A stretch of 64,000 bases of DNA from Variovorax sp. UMC13 (GTDB lineage Bacteria; Pseudomonadota; Gammaproteobacteria; Burkholderiales; Burkholderiaceae_C): positions 1 to 64,000 of the forward strand of contig NZ_LZZW01000025.1 of the NCBI RefSeq assembly GCF_014170375.1, read 5' to 3'. The notes beneath the pieces were generated by a model. The model had not been told where the DNA came from and made no database searches. It was given only the letters and a program-made list of their open reading frames with translations. The position numbers and the translations under genes were made by a program. Positions 47,112-54,983 of the stretch are shown piece after piece (positions within the stretch are counted from its first letter, which is position 1; each line of letters starts with the position of its first letter).

Positions 47112-48074
47112 ATGCATCCGATCCCTCGCCTCATCCTCTTGGCCTGTGCGGCCCACGCATTGCTCGCCAGCCCGTTGGCGGCCGCGGCGGACGTGGCCGG
47201 CGCAAAGGATCATCCCTTGCTCACCCGCTTCAAGGGGGCAGCGATCGTGGATTACAAGGTCAGCGCGTTCGATGCGGCCGTCTTGCCCGTCAAGCCGATC
47301 GCGGTAGCCGACAAGATCGGCGCGGGCGAGCTCGCGAAGGTCGAGGGGAAGATCACCCGCATCGGCTACGCCATCGAGGGCGAGAAGACCGCGCTGGAGG
47401 TGATGCGCAACTACGAGCAGGCGTTGAGCCGCGGCGGCTTCAATGTCGTGTTCCAGTGCGCAGCGGAAGCATGCGGACGGGACATGGGCGGATATCTCGC
47501 CAACAGCGGCAGGGTGATGCCGACGGGGTTCACAGCGAGCTTCGACGAGAAGATCCGCTACCTGCTCACCCGGCGGTCGGGTCCCGATGGCGATGTGCAT
47601 GTACTGCTGTGGGTGGTGGAAGACCCCGCCAACAAGCGCACACTGGCCTATCAGCAGATCGTCGAGGGTCGGCCCATGGCCACTGGGCAGGTCAGCGTGC
47701 TCAGCGCGTCGGAGCTGAAGAAGGGCCTCGATGCCGACGGCCGGGTCGCCATCTACGGCGTCTACTTCGACACGGCCAAGGCCGACGTGAAGCCGGAGTC
47801 CCGGCCATCGCTGGACGAGATGGCCCGGCTGCTGGCGGCGAACCCGGCGCTTCGCGTCTACGTTGTAGGCCACACGGACAACCATGGCGTGCTCGGCGCC
47901 AACCTCGAACTCTCGCAACGGCGCGCCGAGGCGGTGGTCAAGGCGCTGGCTGCGCTGAAGATCGATCCACAGCGCATGGTGGCCAAGGGCGTCGCATCGC
48001 TTGCCCCGCTTGGCAGCAACATGAACGATGCCGGGCGCGCACGCAATCGACGGGTCGAATTGGTGCAGCAATAG
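47112..48074 (+). CDS. DUF4892/OmpA C-terminal-domain outer-membrane protein
   Basis: This 320-residue protein has a signal peptide ending LAAAA, a DUF4892-like N-terminal domain (HPLLTRFKGAAIVDYKV, IGYAIEGEKTALEVMRNYEQ) and an OmpA-like peptidoglycan-binding domain from about residue 208 (IYGVYFDTAKADVKPES, YVVGHTDNHGVLGANLELSQ, ARNRRVELV). The combination is found in periplasmic or outer-membrane proteins of unknown function. It is not near the tol operon and has its own putative promoter. A GACGCC/GGCGTC hairpin follows its stop. Confidence 0.85.
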   Translation: MHPIPRLILLACAAHALLASPLAAAADVAGAKDHPLLTRFKGAAIVDYKVSAFDAAVLPVKPIAVADKIGAGELAKVEGKITRIGYAIEGEKTALEVMRNYEQALSRGGFNVVFQCAAEACGRDMGGYLANSGRVMPTGFTASFDEKIRYLLTRRSGPDGDVHVLLWVVEDPANKRTLAYQQIVEGRPMATGQVSVLSASELKKGLDADGRVAIYGVYFDTAKADVKPESRPSLDEMARLLAANPALRVYVVGHTDNHGVLGANLELSQRRAEAVVKALAALKIDPQRMVAKGVASLAPLGSNMNDAGRARNRRVELVQQ

Positions 48075-48187
48075 ACGCCGCGGTGGAGGGCGTCTGGCGA
48101 GAGTGCCGTCGGGCCCATGGCTTCAGTTGAGAAAAGAATCAAACCGTTTTCAAGGTGACTGCGTACAGCTGGGTTCAGGAAAACCAG

Positions 48188-48367
48188 ATGACCTACACCC
48201 AAATTTTCGCAACCTTGGCCTTGGTTGCCTTGTTCGTTGCAGGCGTTCGCCTGCGACGGCGGCAGGCCAAGCGCCTGAACGCCAGACTGTCCGAGCGCGT
48301 CGAGCTCACCCAATCGGTGCTCGACGCTTTGAATCAAAGCCCGCCATCTGGGCGGCGAAGGCGCTGA
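48188..48367 (+). CDS. Small putative membrane protein
   Basis: This 59-residue product has one hydrophobic helix (IFATLALVALFVAGVRL, about residues 6-22) followed by a basic, charged cytoplasmic tail rich in Arg. AGGA lies 6 bp upstream of ATG 48188, while an in-frame GTG at 48155 would add 11 residues. It resembles small single-span proteins of unknown role. No database family is recognised, and a spurious ORF cannot be excluded. Confidence 0.5.
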   Translation: MTYTQIFATLALVALFVAGVRLRRRQAKRLNARLSERVELTQSVLDALNQSPPSGRRRR

Positions 48368-48905
48368 CGACTTCCTTCACGCGGCCAACGGCCCGGCGTG
48401 CGCAATGAACGGCTGGCTCGCTCAGAATGCCACCAGGGGAAATCGCCCAAGGATGGCCGACAGCCGCATCACGCCGGCCGGCCCCGGCCGCACGCTCATT
48501 CGATGCTTTCGGTCCTGCTCCTGGAGCCACGCCGCCGCCGTCGGTTGCCGCGTACCTTCCTCCAAGGACAGGGCTTGAATGCGGGCAATCGTCTCCAGGC
48601 GGCATGACATCTGCGCAGTGTGTTGGAAGAAGACACGCGTCGACGTAAGGGAAAGGCCCCAGCTCAAGAGGCCCGGTGGCGACGCTCTCATGGTCGCTGC
48701 CCCGGCGGCTTGAGCCGGAACACAGAACCCATCACCAGCGTGGCGAGTCAATGAGCCTCTTCCCACCTCCAGGAACCGCATCCCATATCCCCCTCTGATG
48801 CGGGAGCCTGCATCAGGGTGCGGCAGTCGGATGCCGGCGCTCTTCCAGCGGGCCCGTCCTGCTGTCGCAAGCAATGTGTCGCTGGCCGCAGCGATACTAT
48901 GGCCC
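48368..48905. other. Gene-poor stretch before the GAF gene
   Basis: This 538-bp region has lower coding quality than the rest of the window and no confident gene. The only frame with some codon bias is a 62-residue minus-strand ORF at 48422-48610. The remainder shows neither repeats nor recognisable promoter elements. It may be decayed coding DNA. Confidence 0.45.
48422..48610 (-). CDS. Possible small hypothetical protein
   Basis: This 62-residue frame begins MSCRLETIARIQALSLEEG and has a helical, amphipathic first half. About 78 percent of its codons end in G or C, below that of neighbouring genes but above random frames here. There is no clear Shine-Dalgarno before 48610. I do not recognise it; it could be the 3' remnant of a longer, decayed gene. 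Confidence 0.3.
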   Translation of the reverse strand: MSCRLETIARIQALSLEEGTRQPTAAAWLQEQDRKHRMSVRPGPAGVMRLSAILGRFPLVAF

Positions 48906-49433
48906 ATGCCCACTTCCTCAACGCCCTCGACCGCGCCTACGACACCTGCCCCGCTGAGCCCCGAAGCGCGCGCGGCATTCGCTGATTTTGTGGTCACGCT
49001 GAGGAGCGATGGCCTGCGTCCAGCGCTCGCGAAGCTGGCAAGTCGCTCCGACTTTCGCTTCATCGGCATTTGGCGTTTCCAGGACGGCAAGGCCAATGCA
49101 GCCGTGCACTATGACCGCGAGGACCCGTCGGTCGAGAGGGCGTCCGAGGTTGCGGACACCGCGACGTACTGCTGCTACGTCCGCGAAAGCGGTGAGCCGT
49201 TCAAGACCCCCAACGCAATGGTGGACGAGCGCCTCGCTCGGCATCCTGCTCGGCAGGCTGTGCTGAGCTACTCAGGGGTTCCGGTGCTGGACAACGCGGG
49301 GCAGGTGCTTGGCACGCTCTGCCACTACGACCTGGTTCCCCGTGACACCAGCCAGGTCGACATCCCCCTGATGCTGAGCGTTGCGAGCTATCTCTCGTTG
49401 GGTGGACACGTGCCGCCCTATCCCGAGGGCTGA
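48906..49433 (+). CDS. GAF-domain protein
   Basis: This 175-residue protein is Thr/Pro/Ala-rich for its first 20 residues and then has a single GAF domain (FRFIGIWRFQDGKANAAVHYD, VLSYSGVPVLDNAGQVLGTLCHYD). The last block is the typical GAF core strand-loop. There is no attached output domain, so it would act as a stand-alone small-molecule or redox sensor. The start at 48906 lacks a strong Shine-Dalgarno. No partner kinase or cyclase gene is adjacent. Confidence 0.75.
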   Translation: MPTSSTPSTAPTTPAPLSPEARAAFADFVVTLRSDGLRPALAKLASRSDFRFIGIWRFQDGKANAAVHYDREDPSVERASEVADTATYCCYVRESGEPFKTPNAMVDERLARHPARQAVLSYSGVPVLDNAGQVLGTLCHYDLVPRDTSQVDIPLMLSVASYLSLGGHVPPYPEG

Positions 49434-49549
49434 GTCCCTGGAAGTGCTGCGCGCAAGGTGCCGGCATGAACCAGGCACAAACGATTTCGCCAATCCCCGG
49501 GGTGGACGCAATCGGGGACATCGTTGATCCAGCGACGGCACGGGCGCCC

Positions 49550-50254
49550 TCAGACCCGCGAAGGGCAGATGCGCCAGGCCTGCGTCCAGAGGGCCAATCC
49601 ATCCAGCACCTCGTCGAGGACACCCTCGGCGTCCCGCCCGCTCCGCTTGAGCACGTGGAAAGTGTGGTCTGCCTCCGCAATGTCGAAGCGGGAAGCCATG
49701 TCGCCCAGATGCGCGATCACGGGGTCGAAGTGAGGCGCCTCTGCGAGCGCATCCCGGGTGCCACGGATGAAGAGCATCGGAACGTCGATCGAGGCCAGGT
49801 GCTGCGCACGTACCGTGTCGGGCTTGCCTGAGGAGTGCAGCGGGAAGCCGAGAAAGATCAGGCCTGCGACGCCAGGCAAGGGCTCGATCGCCTGCGCTTG
49901 CGAGGTCATGCGACCGCCGTACGACTTGCCACCGGCAGACAACGGCAATGACCCCCAGAGAGACGCTGCAGTGGCAACGGCTGCGCGCACGGTGGCCTGC
50001 GCGACAGGTGCGGCGTCGACGCGCCGCCGTCCTGCCTGCATGTAGGGAAACTGGTATCTGAGGCAAGCGATGTTCCGCGCCGCGAGGCCATCCGCCACGG
50101 CCTTCATGAAAGGATGGCCCATGCCCGCGCCGGCGCCGTGTGCGAACACGAAGACCGCCTCGACCTCCTGCGGCAATGTCGCCTCCGCTGACACGGTGTC
50201 ACCGGCGTCGGTGGTGATTTTCAGTGGCTGAATTCTGCTTGTCTGGGCCTGCAT
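49550..50254 (-). CDS. alpha/beta hydrolase of the KANL3/TEX30 (COG3571) family
   Basis: This 234-residue hydrolase has FAHGAGAGMGHPFM at residues 37-50, the nucleophile motif GKSYGGRM with Ser111, MLFIRGTRDALA with the acidic residue, and ADHTFHVLKRSG with the catalytic His. This set defines the bacterial KANL3/Tex30-like hydrolases, whose substrates are unknown. It is convergent with the GAF gene and is followed on the same strand by nothing closer than 116 bp. A DUF2934 gene starts 261 bp upstream on the same strand. Confidence 0.82.
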   Translation of the reverse strand: MQAQTSRIQPLKITTDAGDTVSAEATLPQEVEAVFVFAHGAGAGMGHPFMKAVADGLAARNIACLRYQFPYMQAGRRRVDAAPVAQATVRAAVATAASLWGSLPLSAGGKSYGGRMTSQAQAIEPLPGVAGLIFLGFPLHSSGKPDTVRAQHLASIDVPMLFIRGTRDALAEAPHFDPVIAHLGDMASRFDIAEADHTFHVLKRSGRDAEGVLDEVLDGLALWTQAWRICPSRV

Positions 50255-50269
50255 GCCGCTCCTGTCTGC

Positions 50270-50515
50270 TCACGCGTTCTTTGCATCGGAAGGCTCGGAA
50301 GCGGTTGCCGCGGCTTCGATCTCGGCCTCTGCGGCGAGCCAATCCTCGACATCATGGCCGCTCTCCGCGCCACGCTTCTCGTAGCGCGCATACGCGGCCA
50401 ACCGGACCCGTGCTTCCCGAGCGGCCGATTCGCTCGCGGGCGGGGGCGCGGTGGGCAGGTCATCGACGGGGGCGGCGGCTTCCACATCACCCGACACGCT
50501 GCGTCTTTCGCTCAT
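50270..50515 (-). CDS. DUF2934-domain protein
   Basis: This 81-residue acidic protein contains ARVRLAAYARYEKRGAESG followed by VEDWLAAEAEI, the diagnostic DUF2934 pattern. An N-terminal 30-residue Pro/Ala/Glu stretch precedes it. AGGAG is 7 nt before ATG 50515. DUF2934 proteins are small, often stress-associated and of unknown function. The gene ends 16 bp before the hydrolase start, so the two are likely co-transcribed. Confidence 0.8.
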   Translation of the reverse strand: MSERRSVSGDVEAAAPVDDLPTAPPPASESAAREARVRLAAYARYEKRGAESGHDVEDWLAAEAEIEAAATASEPSDAKNA

Positions 50516-50695
50516 GAGATTCTCCTGGAGTTGAATCCAGACCCTATGCCTGCGGCGCAAAGATGCAAGAGGAGGGCGCGCCGCCTTGATCGGCGCATGA
50601 CGACGGGTCGTATGACGTGGCAGGCGCGCGCAATTCCTACAGGTTCCGTGCAGTCGGCCGATGTAGCGTGAGCCTTCCACAAGGAGACAGACACC
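50516..50695. other. Divergent promoter region between DUF2934 and the small-gene operon
   Basis: The 180-bp gap must contain promoters for both directions. I see no consensus -35/-10 pair or palindrome that stands out. AAGGAG at 50681-50686 is the ribosome-binding site of the plus-strand gene. Confidence 0.45.
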
Positions 50696-50815
50696 ATGCC
50701 ATTGACGACACAGCTGGACGAGAGCGCCGTGAACGACGACTTGTTGGCGCACGCACGCGCGGCCGGCACGATCGAATCGGTCGCGTCCACCGTCACCGCC
50801 CCGAGGGTGCATTGA
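50696..50815 (+). CDS. Small hypothetical protein, first of three coupled genes
   Basis: This 39-residue product (starting MPLTTQLDESAVNDDLLA) is preceded by AAGGAG 9 nt upstream of ATG 50696. Its TGA shares its last base with the ATG of the next gene, so they appear translationally coupled. It is acidic and helical without a membrane segment. I do not recognise it; the good ribosome-binding site and coupling are the only evidence. Confidence 0.5.
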   Translation: MPLTTQLDESAVNDDLLAHARAAGTIESVASTVTAPRVH

Positions 50816-51009
50816 TGCCCACCGCCGACAAATTGACCGAAGCCTACGAGGCCTGGAAGCGGGCCAACGACGAACACGCCGAGATGATGCGCAGCGTCAG
50901 TTCTGGTGCCAAGCTCGACGCCGAAGCCATGACGCAAAAGGTCGGTGAACTTGACGTGCTGCACGCGACCTGGATGGACATGGTGATGCGGCGAGACGGG
51001 AGTCCCTGA
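50815..51009 (+). CDS. Small hypothetical protein, second of three coupled genes
   Basis: This 64-residue protein (MPTADKLTEAYEAWKRANDE at its start) is predicted all-helical with coiled-coil-like heptads and ends MDMVMRRDGSP. The start overlaps the upstream stop by one base (TGATG) and its own stop overlaps the next ATG in the same way. Codon use resembles genuine genes. No family is recognised. Confidence 0.6.
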   Translation: MPTADKLTEAYEAWKRANDEHAEMMRSVSSGAKLDAEAMTQKVGELDVLHATWMDMVMRRDGSP

Positions 51010-51278
51010 TGGACACGCCTGACCCAGGAGGCCACCCCTTCGACGCCATGGATGAATTTCGGCACGAAGGATGGGTGTTCCTGTGCAGTGCCGAACAGTT
51101 GCCCGACGGAAGCTTTCATGCCACGGTCCGCTATCGCGTCCAGCCCACGAATGAGATCCGGACGCTCCAACTCGATCACCAGCGATTCGCGGTGGCTGCG
51201 GAAGCGGTGTTTCGGGCCAGGGAGATGGCGGTGCTGTGGGTCGCCGACCGCGCCGGTGACGGGCGGGGCGACGGCTAG
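51009..51278 (+). CDS. Small hypothetical protein, third of three coupled genes
   Basis: This 89-residue protein has a central beta-strand-rich segment (GWVFLCSAEQLPDGSFHATV, then YRVQPTNEIRT) and an Arg/Asp/Gly-rich end. It follows the second small gene with a one-base overlap. Similar short proteins with an FxATVxYR-type strand occur near stress genes, but I cannot name a family. No export signal is evident. Confidence 0.6.
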   Translation: MDTPDPGGHPFDAMDEFRHEGWVFLCSAEQLPDGSFHATVRYRVQPTNEIRTLQLDHQRFAVAAEAVFRAREMAVLWVADRAGDGRGDG

Positions 51279-51440
51279 GCTGCGCGTAGCCCGCCAACAA
51301 ATGGGCGCATGAAGAAGGCGAGCCGGGGTTGTGTGCGCAGGCCATCGGCTTTCTCCCACACCGAAGCCGCTTCGGGCTGACACGCGCGGCGCGCGCTCCG
51401 GCGCAAAGTCGCGCTTTTCACATCGCCCCGGAGTCCCCCC

Positions 51441-52205
51441 ATGCAGCGTTTCACGGACAAGGTCGTCATCGTCACAGGCGCCGGCAGCGGCATCGGTGAA
51501 GCCACCGCCAGGCGCTTCTCGCAGGAGGGCGCCAGCGTGGTGCTGGCCGGCGACGAACGCGCCAAGCTCGATCGCGTGGCGCAGGAGCTCCCGCCCGAGC
51601 GCACGCTGGTCAAGGTCACGGACGTGTCCAAGTACCGCCAGGTGCGGGCGCTGGTGGAGGCCACCGTCAAACGCTTCGGCGCGCTGCATGTGCTGTTCAA
51701 CAACGCCGGCATCGCGATCGACGGCAGCGTCACCGAGGCGCCGCTGGATGGCTGGGACCGGATCATGGGCGTCAACGCGGGCGGCGTGTTCCACGGCTGC
51801 CGCGCGGCGATGCCGCACCTGATCGAAAGCAAGGGCTGCATCGTCAACACCGGCTCGGTCTCGGGCCTGGGTGGCGACTGGGGCCTGGCGCTCTACAACG
51901 CCTCCAAGGGCGCGATCGTGAACCTCACCAAGGCGCTGGCGCTCGACCATGGGAAGGATGGCGTGCGCGTCAACGCCGTCTGCCCCAGCCTCACCTTCAC
52001 GCCCATGACGGCGGACATGAAGAAGGACCGCAAGCTGATGGCGAAATTCCGCGAGCGCATTCCGCTGGGCCGCGGCGCCGACCCGTCGGAGATCGCGGCC
52101 GTGGTGGCCTTCCTGGCCAGCGACGACGCGAGCTTCGTCTCCGGCGTGGCCTTGCCGGTCGATGGCGGCCTGAGCGCCTCCAACGGCCAGCCGAACATGG
52201 CCTGA
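51441..52205 (+). CDS. SDR-family oxidoreductase
   Basis: This 254-residue enzyme has TGAGSGIG at residues 13-20, NNAG at about 89-92, and catalytic Ser/Tyr/Lys in GSVSGLGGDWGLALYNASK. The classical SDR motif and C-terminal VDGGLSASNGQPN support an NAD(P)-linked alcohol or ketone oxidoreductase; the substrate is unclear. A CCCCGGAG site sits just before ATG 51441. The poxB-type gene follows after 39 bp and is probably co-transcribed. Confidence 0.88.
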   Translation: MQRFTDKVVIVTGAGSGIGEATARRFSQEGASVVLAGDERAKLDRVAQELPPERTLVKVTDVSKYRQVRALVEATVKRFGALHVLFNNAGIAIDGSVTEAPLDGWDRIMGVNAGGVFHGCRAAMPHLIESKGCIVNTGSVSGLGGDWGLALYNASKGAIVNLTKALALDHGKDGVRVNAVCPSLTFTPMTADMKKDRKLMAKFRERIPLGRGADPSEIAAVVAFLASDDASFVSGVALPVDGGLSASNGQPNMA

Positions 52206-52244
52206 GCCGGCGTCGACATACCCCCAGATCCCAAGGAAAGCCCC

Positions 52245-53963
52245 ATGGCCCATCGCAAAGTCGCCGACCTCGTCATCGAAACCCTGCAGCACGCCGGCGT
52301 CAAGCGCTGTTACGGCATCGTCGGCGACACCCTCAACCACGTCACCGATGCGATCCGGCGCAGCGAGATCGAGTGGGTGCATGTGCGCCACGAGGAGGCC
52401 GCGGCCCTCGCCGCCGGCGCGGAGTCCTACCTGTCGGGCGAACTCACGGCCTGTGCGGGTTCCTGCGGGCCCGGCGGGCTGCACTTCATCAACGGCGTGT
52501 TCGAGGCCAACCGCAACCGCGCGCCGATGGTGCTGATTGCCAGCCAGATCGTGACCACCGAACTGGGCATGGACTTTCCGCAGGAGGTGGACTTCAAGTC
52601 GCTGTACGCGGGCTGCAGCGTGTTCTGCGCGCAGGTGCATTCGGCCGACCAGGCGCAGCGCGTCACGGCCCTGGCGGCGCAGGCCGCGCTGTCGCGCCGC
52701 GGCGTGGCGGTGGTGATCCTGCCCAGCGACATCGCGCAGACGGAGGTCAAGGAAGGGCTGAGCTTCGCCGTGCACCGCACCGCGCCCGTGGTGCGGCCCA
52801 ACGACGCCGAACTCGCGCAACTGGCCGAGTTGCTCGGCAAGGGAAAGAAGATCGCCATCTACGCCGGCCATGGCTGCGAGGGCGCGCACCGGATGCTGCT
52901 GGCGTTGGGTCAGTGCCTGAAGGCGCCGATCGCCCACACCTCGCGCGCCAAGGATTTCGTGGAGTACGACAACCCCTTCAACATGGGCATGACCGGCATC
53001 TTCGGTGTGGAATCGGGCTACCGCGCGCTGCAGGAGTGCGACACTTTGCTGCTGCTCGGTGCCGATTTCGCGTGGAGCCAGTTCTATCCCTCGAAGGCCA
53101 CGATCCTGCAGATCGACACCGACGGCAGCCACCTGGGGCGGCGCCATCCGGTGACGCTGGGGCTGGTGGGCGACGTGGCCCACACCATCGAGGCGCTGAT
53201 CCCGCTGCTCGAGGAACGCAGCGACCGCAGCTTCCTCGACGCGTGCCTGCGCCACCGCCAGGACGCGGTCGACACCTTGCGGCGCGACGAGCGGCCGGGC
53301 AAGGAAGGGCTGATCCATCCGCAGCACCTGACCCACATCCTCGACGAACTGGCGTCCGACGACGCGATCTTCACCGCCGACGGCGGCAGCCCCATGGTGT
53401 GGTCGCTGCGCCACCTGCACATGAACGGCCGGCGCCGCACGCTGGTCAGCCTGCTGCACGGCACCATGGCCAACGCGATGCCGCAGGCGCTGGGCGCGCA
53501 GAAGGCCTACCCGGGCCGGCAGGTGATCTCGCTCTCGGGCGACGGCGGCATCGCGATGCTGCTGGGCGACCTGATGACCGCGGTGCAGGAGAAGCTGCCG
53601 ATCAAGGTGGTGGTCTACAACAACGCCAGCCTCAACTTCGTCGAGCTCGAGCAGAAGGTCGAGGGCCTGCTCGACAACTACACCGACCTGCTGAACCCGG
53701 ACTTCGCACGCCTGGCCGAGGTGATCGGCTTCTACGGCCAGAAGGTGGAACGCGCGGAGCTGCTGCCCGACGCGGTGCGCGCCTTCCTGGCCCATCCGGG
53801 CCCGGCGCTGCTGGACGTGAAGGTCAACCGCACCGAACTGGTGATGCCGCCCAAGGTGGAGTTCAGCCAGGTCGCGGGCACGATGCTGTACTCGGCCAAG
53901 GCGGTGCTGAGCGGCCGCGCGGGCGACGTGGTCGACCTGCTGAAGGACAACTTCGCGGAATGA
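52245..53963 (+). CDS. poxB: thiamine-diphosphate-dependent pyruvate oxidase/dehydrogenase (quinone)
   Basis: This 572-residue enzyme has three domains in the TPP-enzyme order. The PYR domain carries the catalytic Glu50 in HVRHEEAAALAA. A middle FAD-binding domain follows, then a PP domain with the ThDP motif SGDGGIAMLLGDLMTAVQEK and YNNASLNF. Sequence and length match E. coli PoxB (572), which oxidises pyruvate to acetate and CO2 and passes electrons to ubiquinone at the membrane. The C-terminal VDLLKDNFAE could serve as the lipid-binding tail. Other TPP oxidases are a less likely reading. Confidence 0.9.
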   Translation: MAHRKVADLVIETLQHAGVKRCYGIVGDTLNHVTDAIRRSEIEWVHVRHEEAAALAAGAESYLSGELTACAGSCGPGGLHFINGVFEANRNRAPMVLIASQIVTTELGMDFPQEVDFKSLYAGCSVFCAQVHSADQAQRVTALAAQAALSRRGVAVVILPSDIAQTEVKEGLSFAVHRTAPVVRPNDAELAQLAELLGKGKKIAIYAGHGCEGAHRMLLALGQCLKAPIAHTSRAKDFVEYDNPFNMGMTGIFGVESGYRALQECDTLLLLGADFAWSQFYPSKATILQIDTDGSHLGRRHPVTLGLVGDVAHTIEALIPLLEERSDRSFLDACLRHRQDAVDTLRRDERPGKEGLIHPQHLTHILDELASDDAIFTADGGSPMVWSLRHLHMNGRRRTLVSLLHGTMANAMPQALGAQKAYPGRQVISLSGDGGIAMLLGDLMTAVQEKLPIKVVVYNNASLNFVELEQKVEGLLDNYTDLLNPDFARLAEVIGFYGQKVERAELLPDAVRAFLAHPGPALLDVKVNRTELVMPPKVEFSQVAGTMLYSAKAVLSGRAGDVVDLLKDNFAE

Positions 53964-53994
53964 GCCGGCGCGAAAGCACCACGGAGACCGGCGC

Positions 53995-54429
53995 ATGCCC
54001 TTCGATCTGGAACGCTTCGTGACGGCCCAGGCGCCGGTGTACGGCGCCGTCCTCGAGGAGCTCGCGGCCGGCCGCAAGACCCGCCACTGGATGTGGTTCG
54101 TCTTTCCGCAGCTGCGCGCGCTGGGACGCAGCGCGACAGCAAAGTTCTATGGCATCGAAGGCCTGGCGGAGGCCCGGGCCTATGCGGCGCACCCGGTCCT
54201 CGGCCCACGACTGCGCGAGTGTGGCCGTCTGGTGCTCGTGGCGCTGGAGCGCCCGGGGCTGAACGTGCACCGGATCTTCGGCGCGCCCGACGACCTGAAG
54301 CTGTGTTCCTGCATGACGCTGTTCAGGGCCGCGGCGCCGGAAGAGGCGATCTTTGCGCAGGTGCTCCAGCAAGGCTGCGAAGGGGGAGGGGACCCGGCCA
54401 CCCTGGCCTTGCTGGGCGCGGAAACCTAG
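53995..54429 (+). CDS. DUF1810-family protein
   Basis: This 144-residue protein begins FDLERFVTAQAPVYGAVLEE and contains HWMWFVFPQLRALGRSATAK, the DUF1810 signature (F.P....LG.S..A..Y.I). Family members are small bacterial proteins without a defined role, sometimes annotated as calpastatin-like by weak similarity. It starts 31 bp after poxB on the same strand and may share its transcript. It is convergent with the small coiled-coil gene. Confidence 0.85.
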   Translation: MPFDLERFVTAQAPVYGAVLEELAAGRKTRHWMWFVFPQLRALGRSATAKFYGIEGLAEARAYAAHPVLGPRLRECGRLVLVALERPGLNVHRIFGAPDDLKLCSCMTLFRAAAPEEAIFAQVLQQGCEGGGDPATLALLGAET

Positions 54430-54448
54430 GCTCCTGCCGGCCGGGCGC

Positions 54449-54730
54449 TCAGCCCGCGCGCTTCTCGACCTCTTTGGCCAGCGCCTCGTTGACCTTGGTC
54501 AGCTCCTGCGCCGACTGCGCCAGCTGCTTCTCGAGCTGGTTGGCGTGTTCGATGGCCTGCGCCACGTCGCCGACCTGCACATGGTCGGGCAATTCCTGCT
54601 CGAGCACGGTCGCGACCACGGCCAGATCCTCCGACGCGCTCTGGACCTCGGCGGCGATCGCCTGGTTCTTCTTGAGCGTGCGGTCAAGGGGCGCTGGGCC
54701 TGTGGACTGGGCCTGGGATGGGGAGGACAT
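54449..54730 (-). CDS. Small coiled-coil hypothetical protein
   Basis: This 93-residue protein is helical, with heptad-type coiled coil across residues 20-88 (IAAEVQSASEDLAVVATVLE, then AIEHANQLEKQLAQSAQEL). It lacks a signal peptide or transmembrane segment. The gene is downstream of the tRNA-Ser terminator on the same strand and starts at 54730. No family name is known to me; a conserved betaproteobacterial small protein is likely. Confidence 0.7.
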   Translation of the reverse strand: MSSPSQAQSTGPAPLDRTLKKNQAIAAEVQSASEDLAVVATVLEQELPDHVQVGDVAQAIEHANQLEKQLAQSAQELTKVNEALAKEVEKRAG

Positions 54731-54786
54731 GGGTACTATGGTAGCAACTCGGCCGCCGGCGGGGGAAAGCCAGTTCCGAGCAGGGC

Positions 54787-54812
54787 AAAAAAAAGGCCCC
54801 GTGAGGGGCCTT
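54787..54812 (-). terminator. Rho-independent terminator of tRNA-Ser
   Basis: On the minus strand AAGGCCCC-tcac-GGGGCCTT forms an 8-bp stem with a 4-nt loop and is followed by a run of eight Ts (eight As at 54787-54794 on the plus strand, two of them in the stem). It lies 46 bp beyond the end of tRNA-Ser. Confidence 0.9.
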
Positions 54813-54857
54813 CATGAACTGGCTGTGTCCAGATGGAAGGTCTGGACATCGATTTTT

Positions 54858-54947
54858 TGGCGGAGCAGGCGGGATTCGAACCCGCGGAGGGTTTTACCCC
54901 TCACACGCTTTCCAGGCGTGCGACTTAAACCGCTCATCCACCGCTCC
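54858..54947 (-). tRNA. tRNA-Ser (anticodon GGA)
   Basis: The 90-nt class II tRNA includes an encoded CCA. Acceptor arms GGAGCGG and CTGCTCC pair (one G-T), the long variable arm pairs AGGG..CCCT around GTAAAA, and the anticodon loop CTGGAAA carries GGA (complement of 54911-54913). The T-arm has GGGTTCGAATCCC. It reads UCC and UCU codons. Confidence 0.97.
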
Positions 54948-54983
54948 GCGAAGCCTCAGATTGTAGCAGTTTGAAAGGGCGTC

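Noticed and set aside
49466-49831. 121-residue plus-strand open frame
   Set aside because: It is antisense to the KANL3/TEX30-like hydrolase, whose catalytic motifs are intact.
50844-54077. 1077-residue minus-strand open frame
   Set aside because: It lies antisense to the SDR, poxB and DUF1810 genes, is rich in Arg, Ala, His and Gln, and has no family motif. High GC removes stop codons from the antisense frame.
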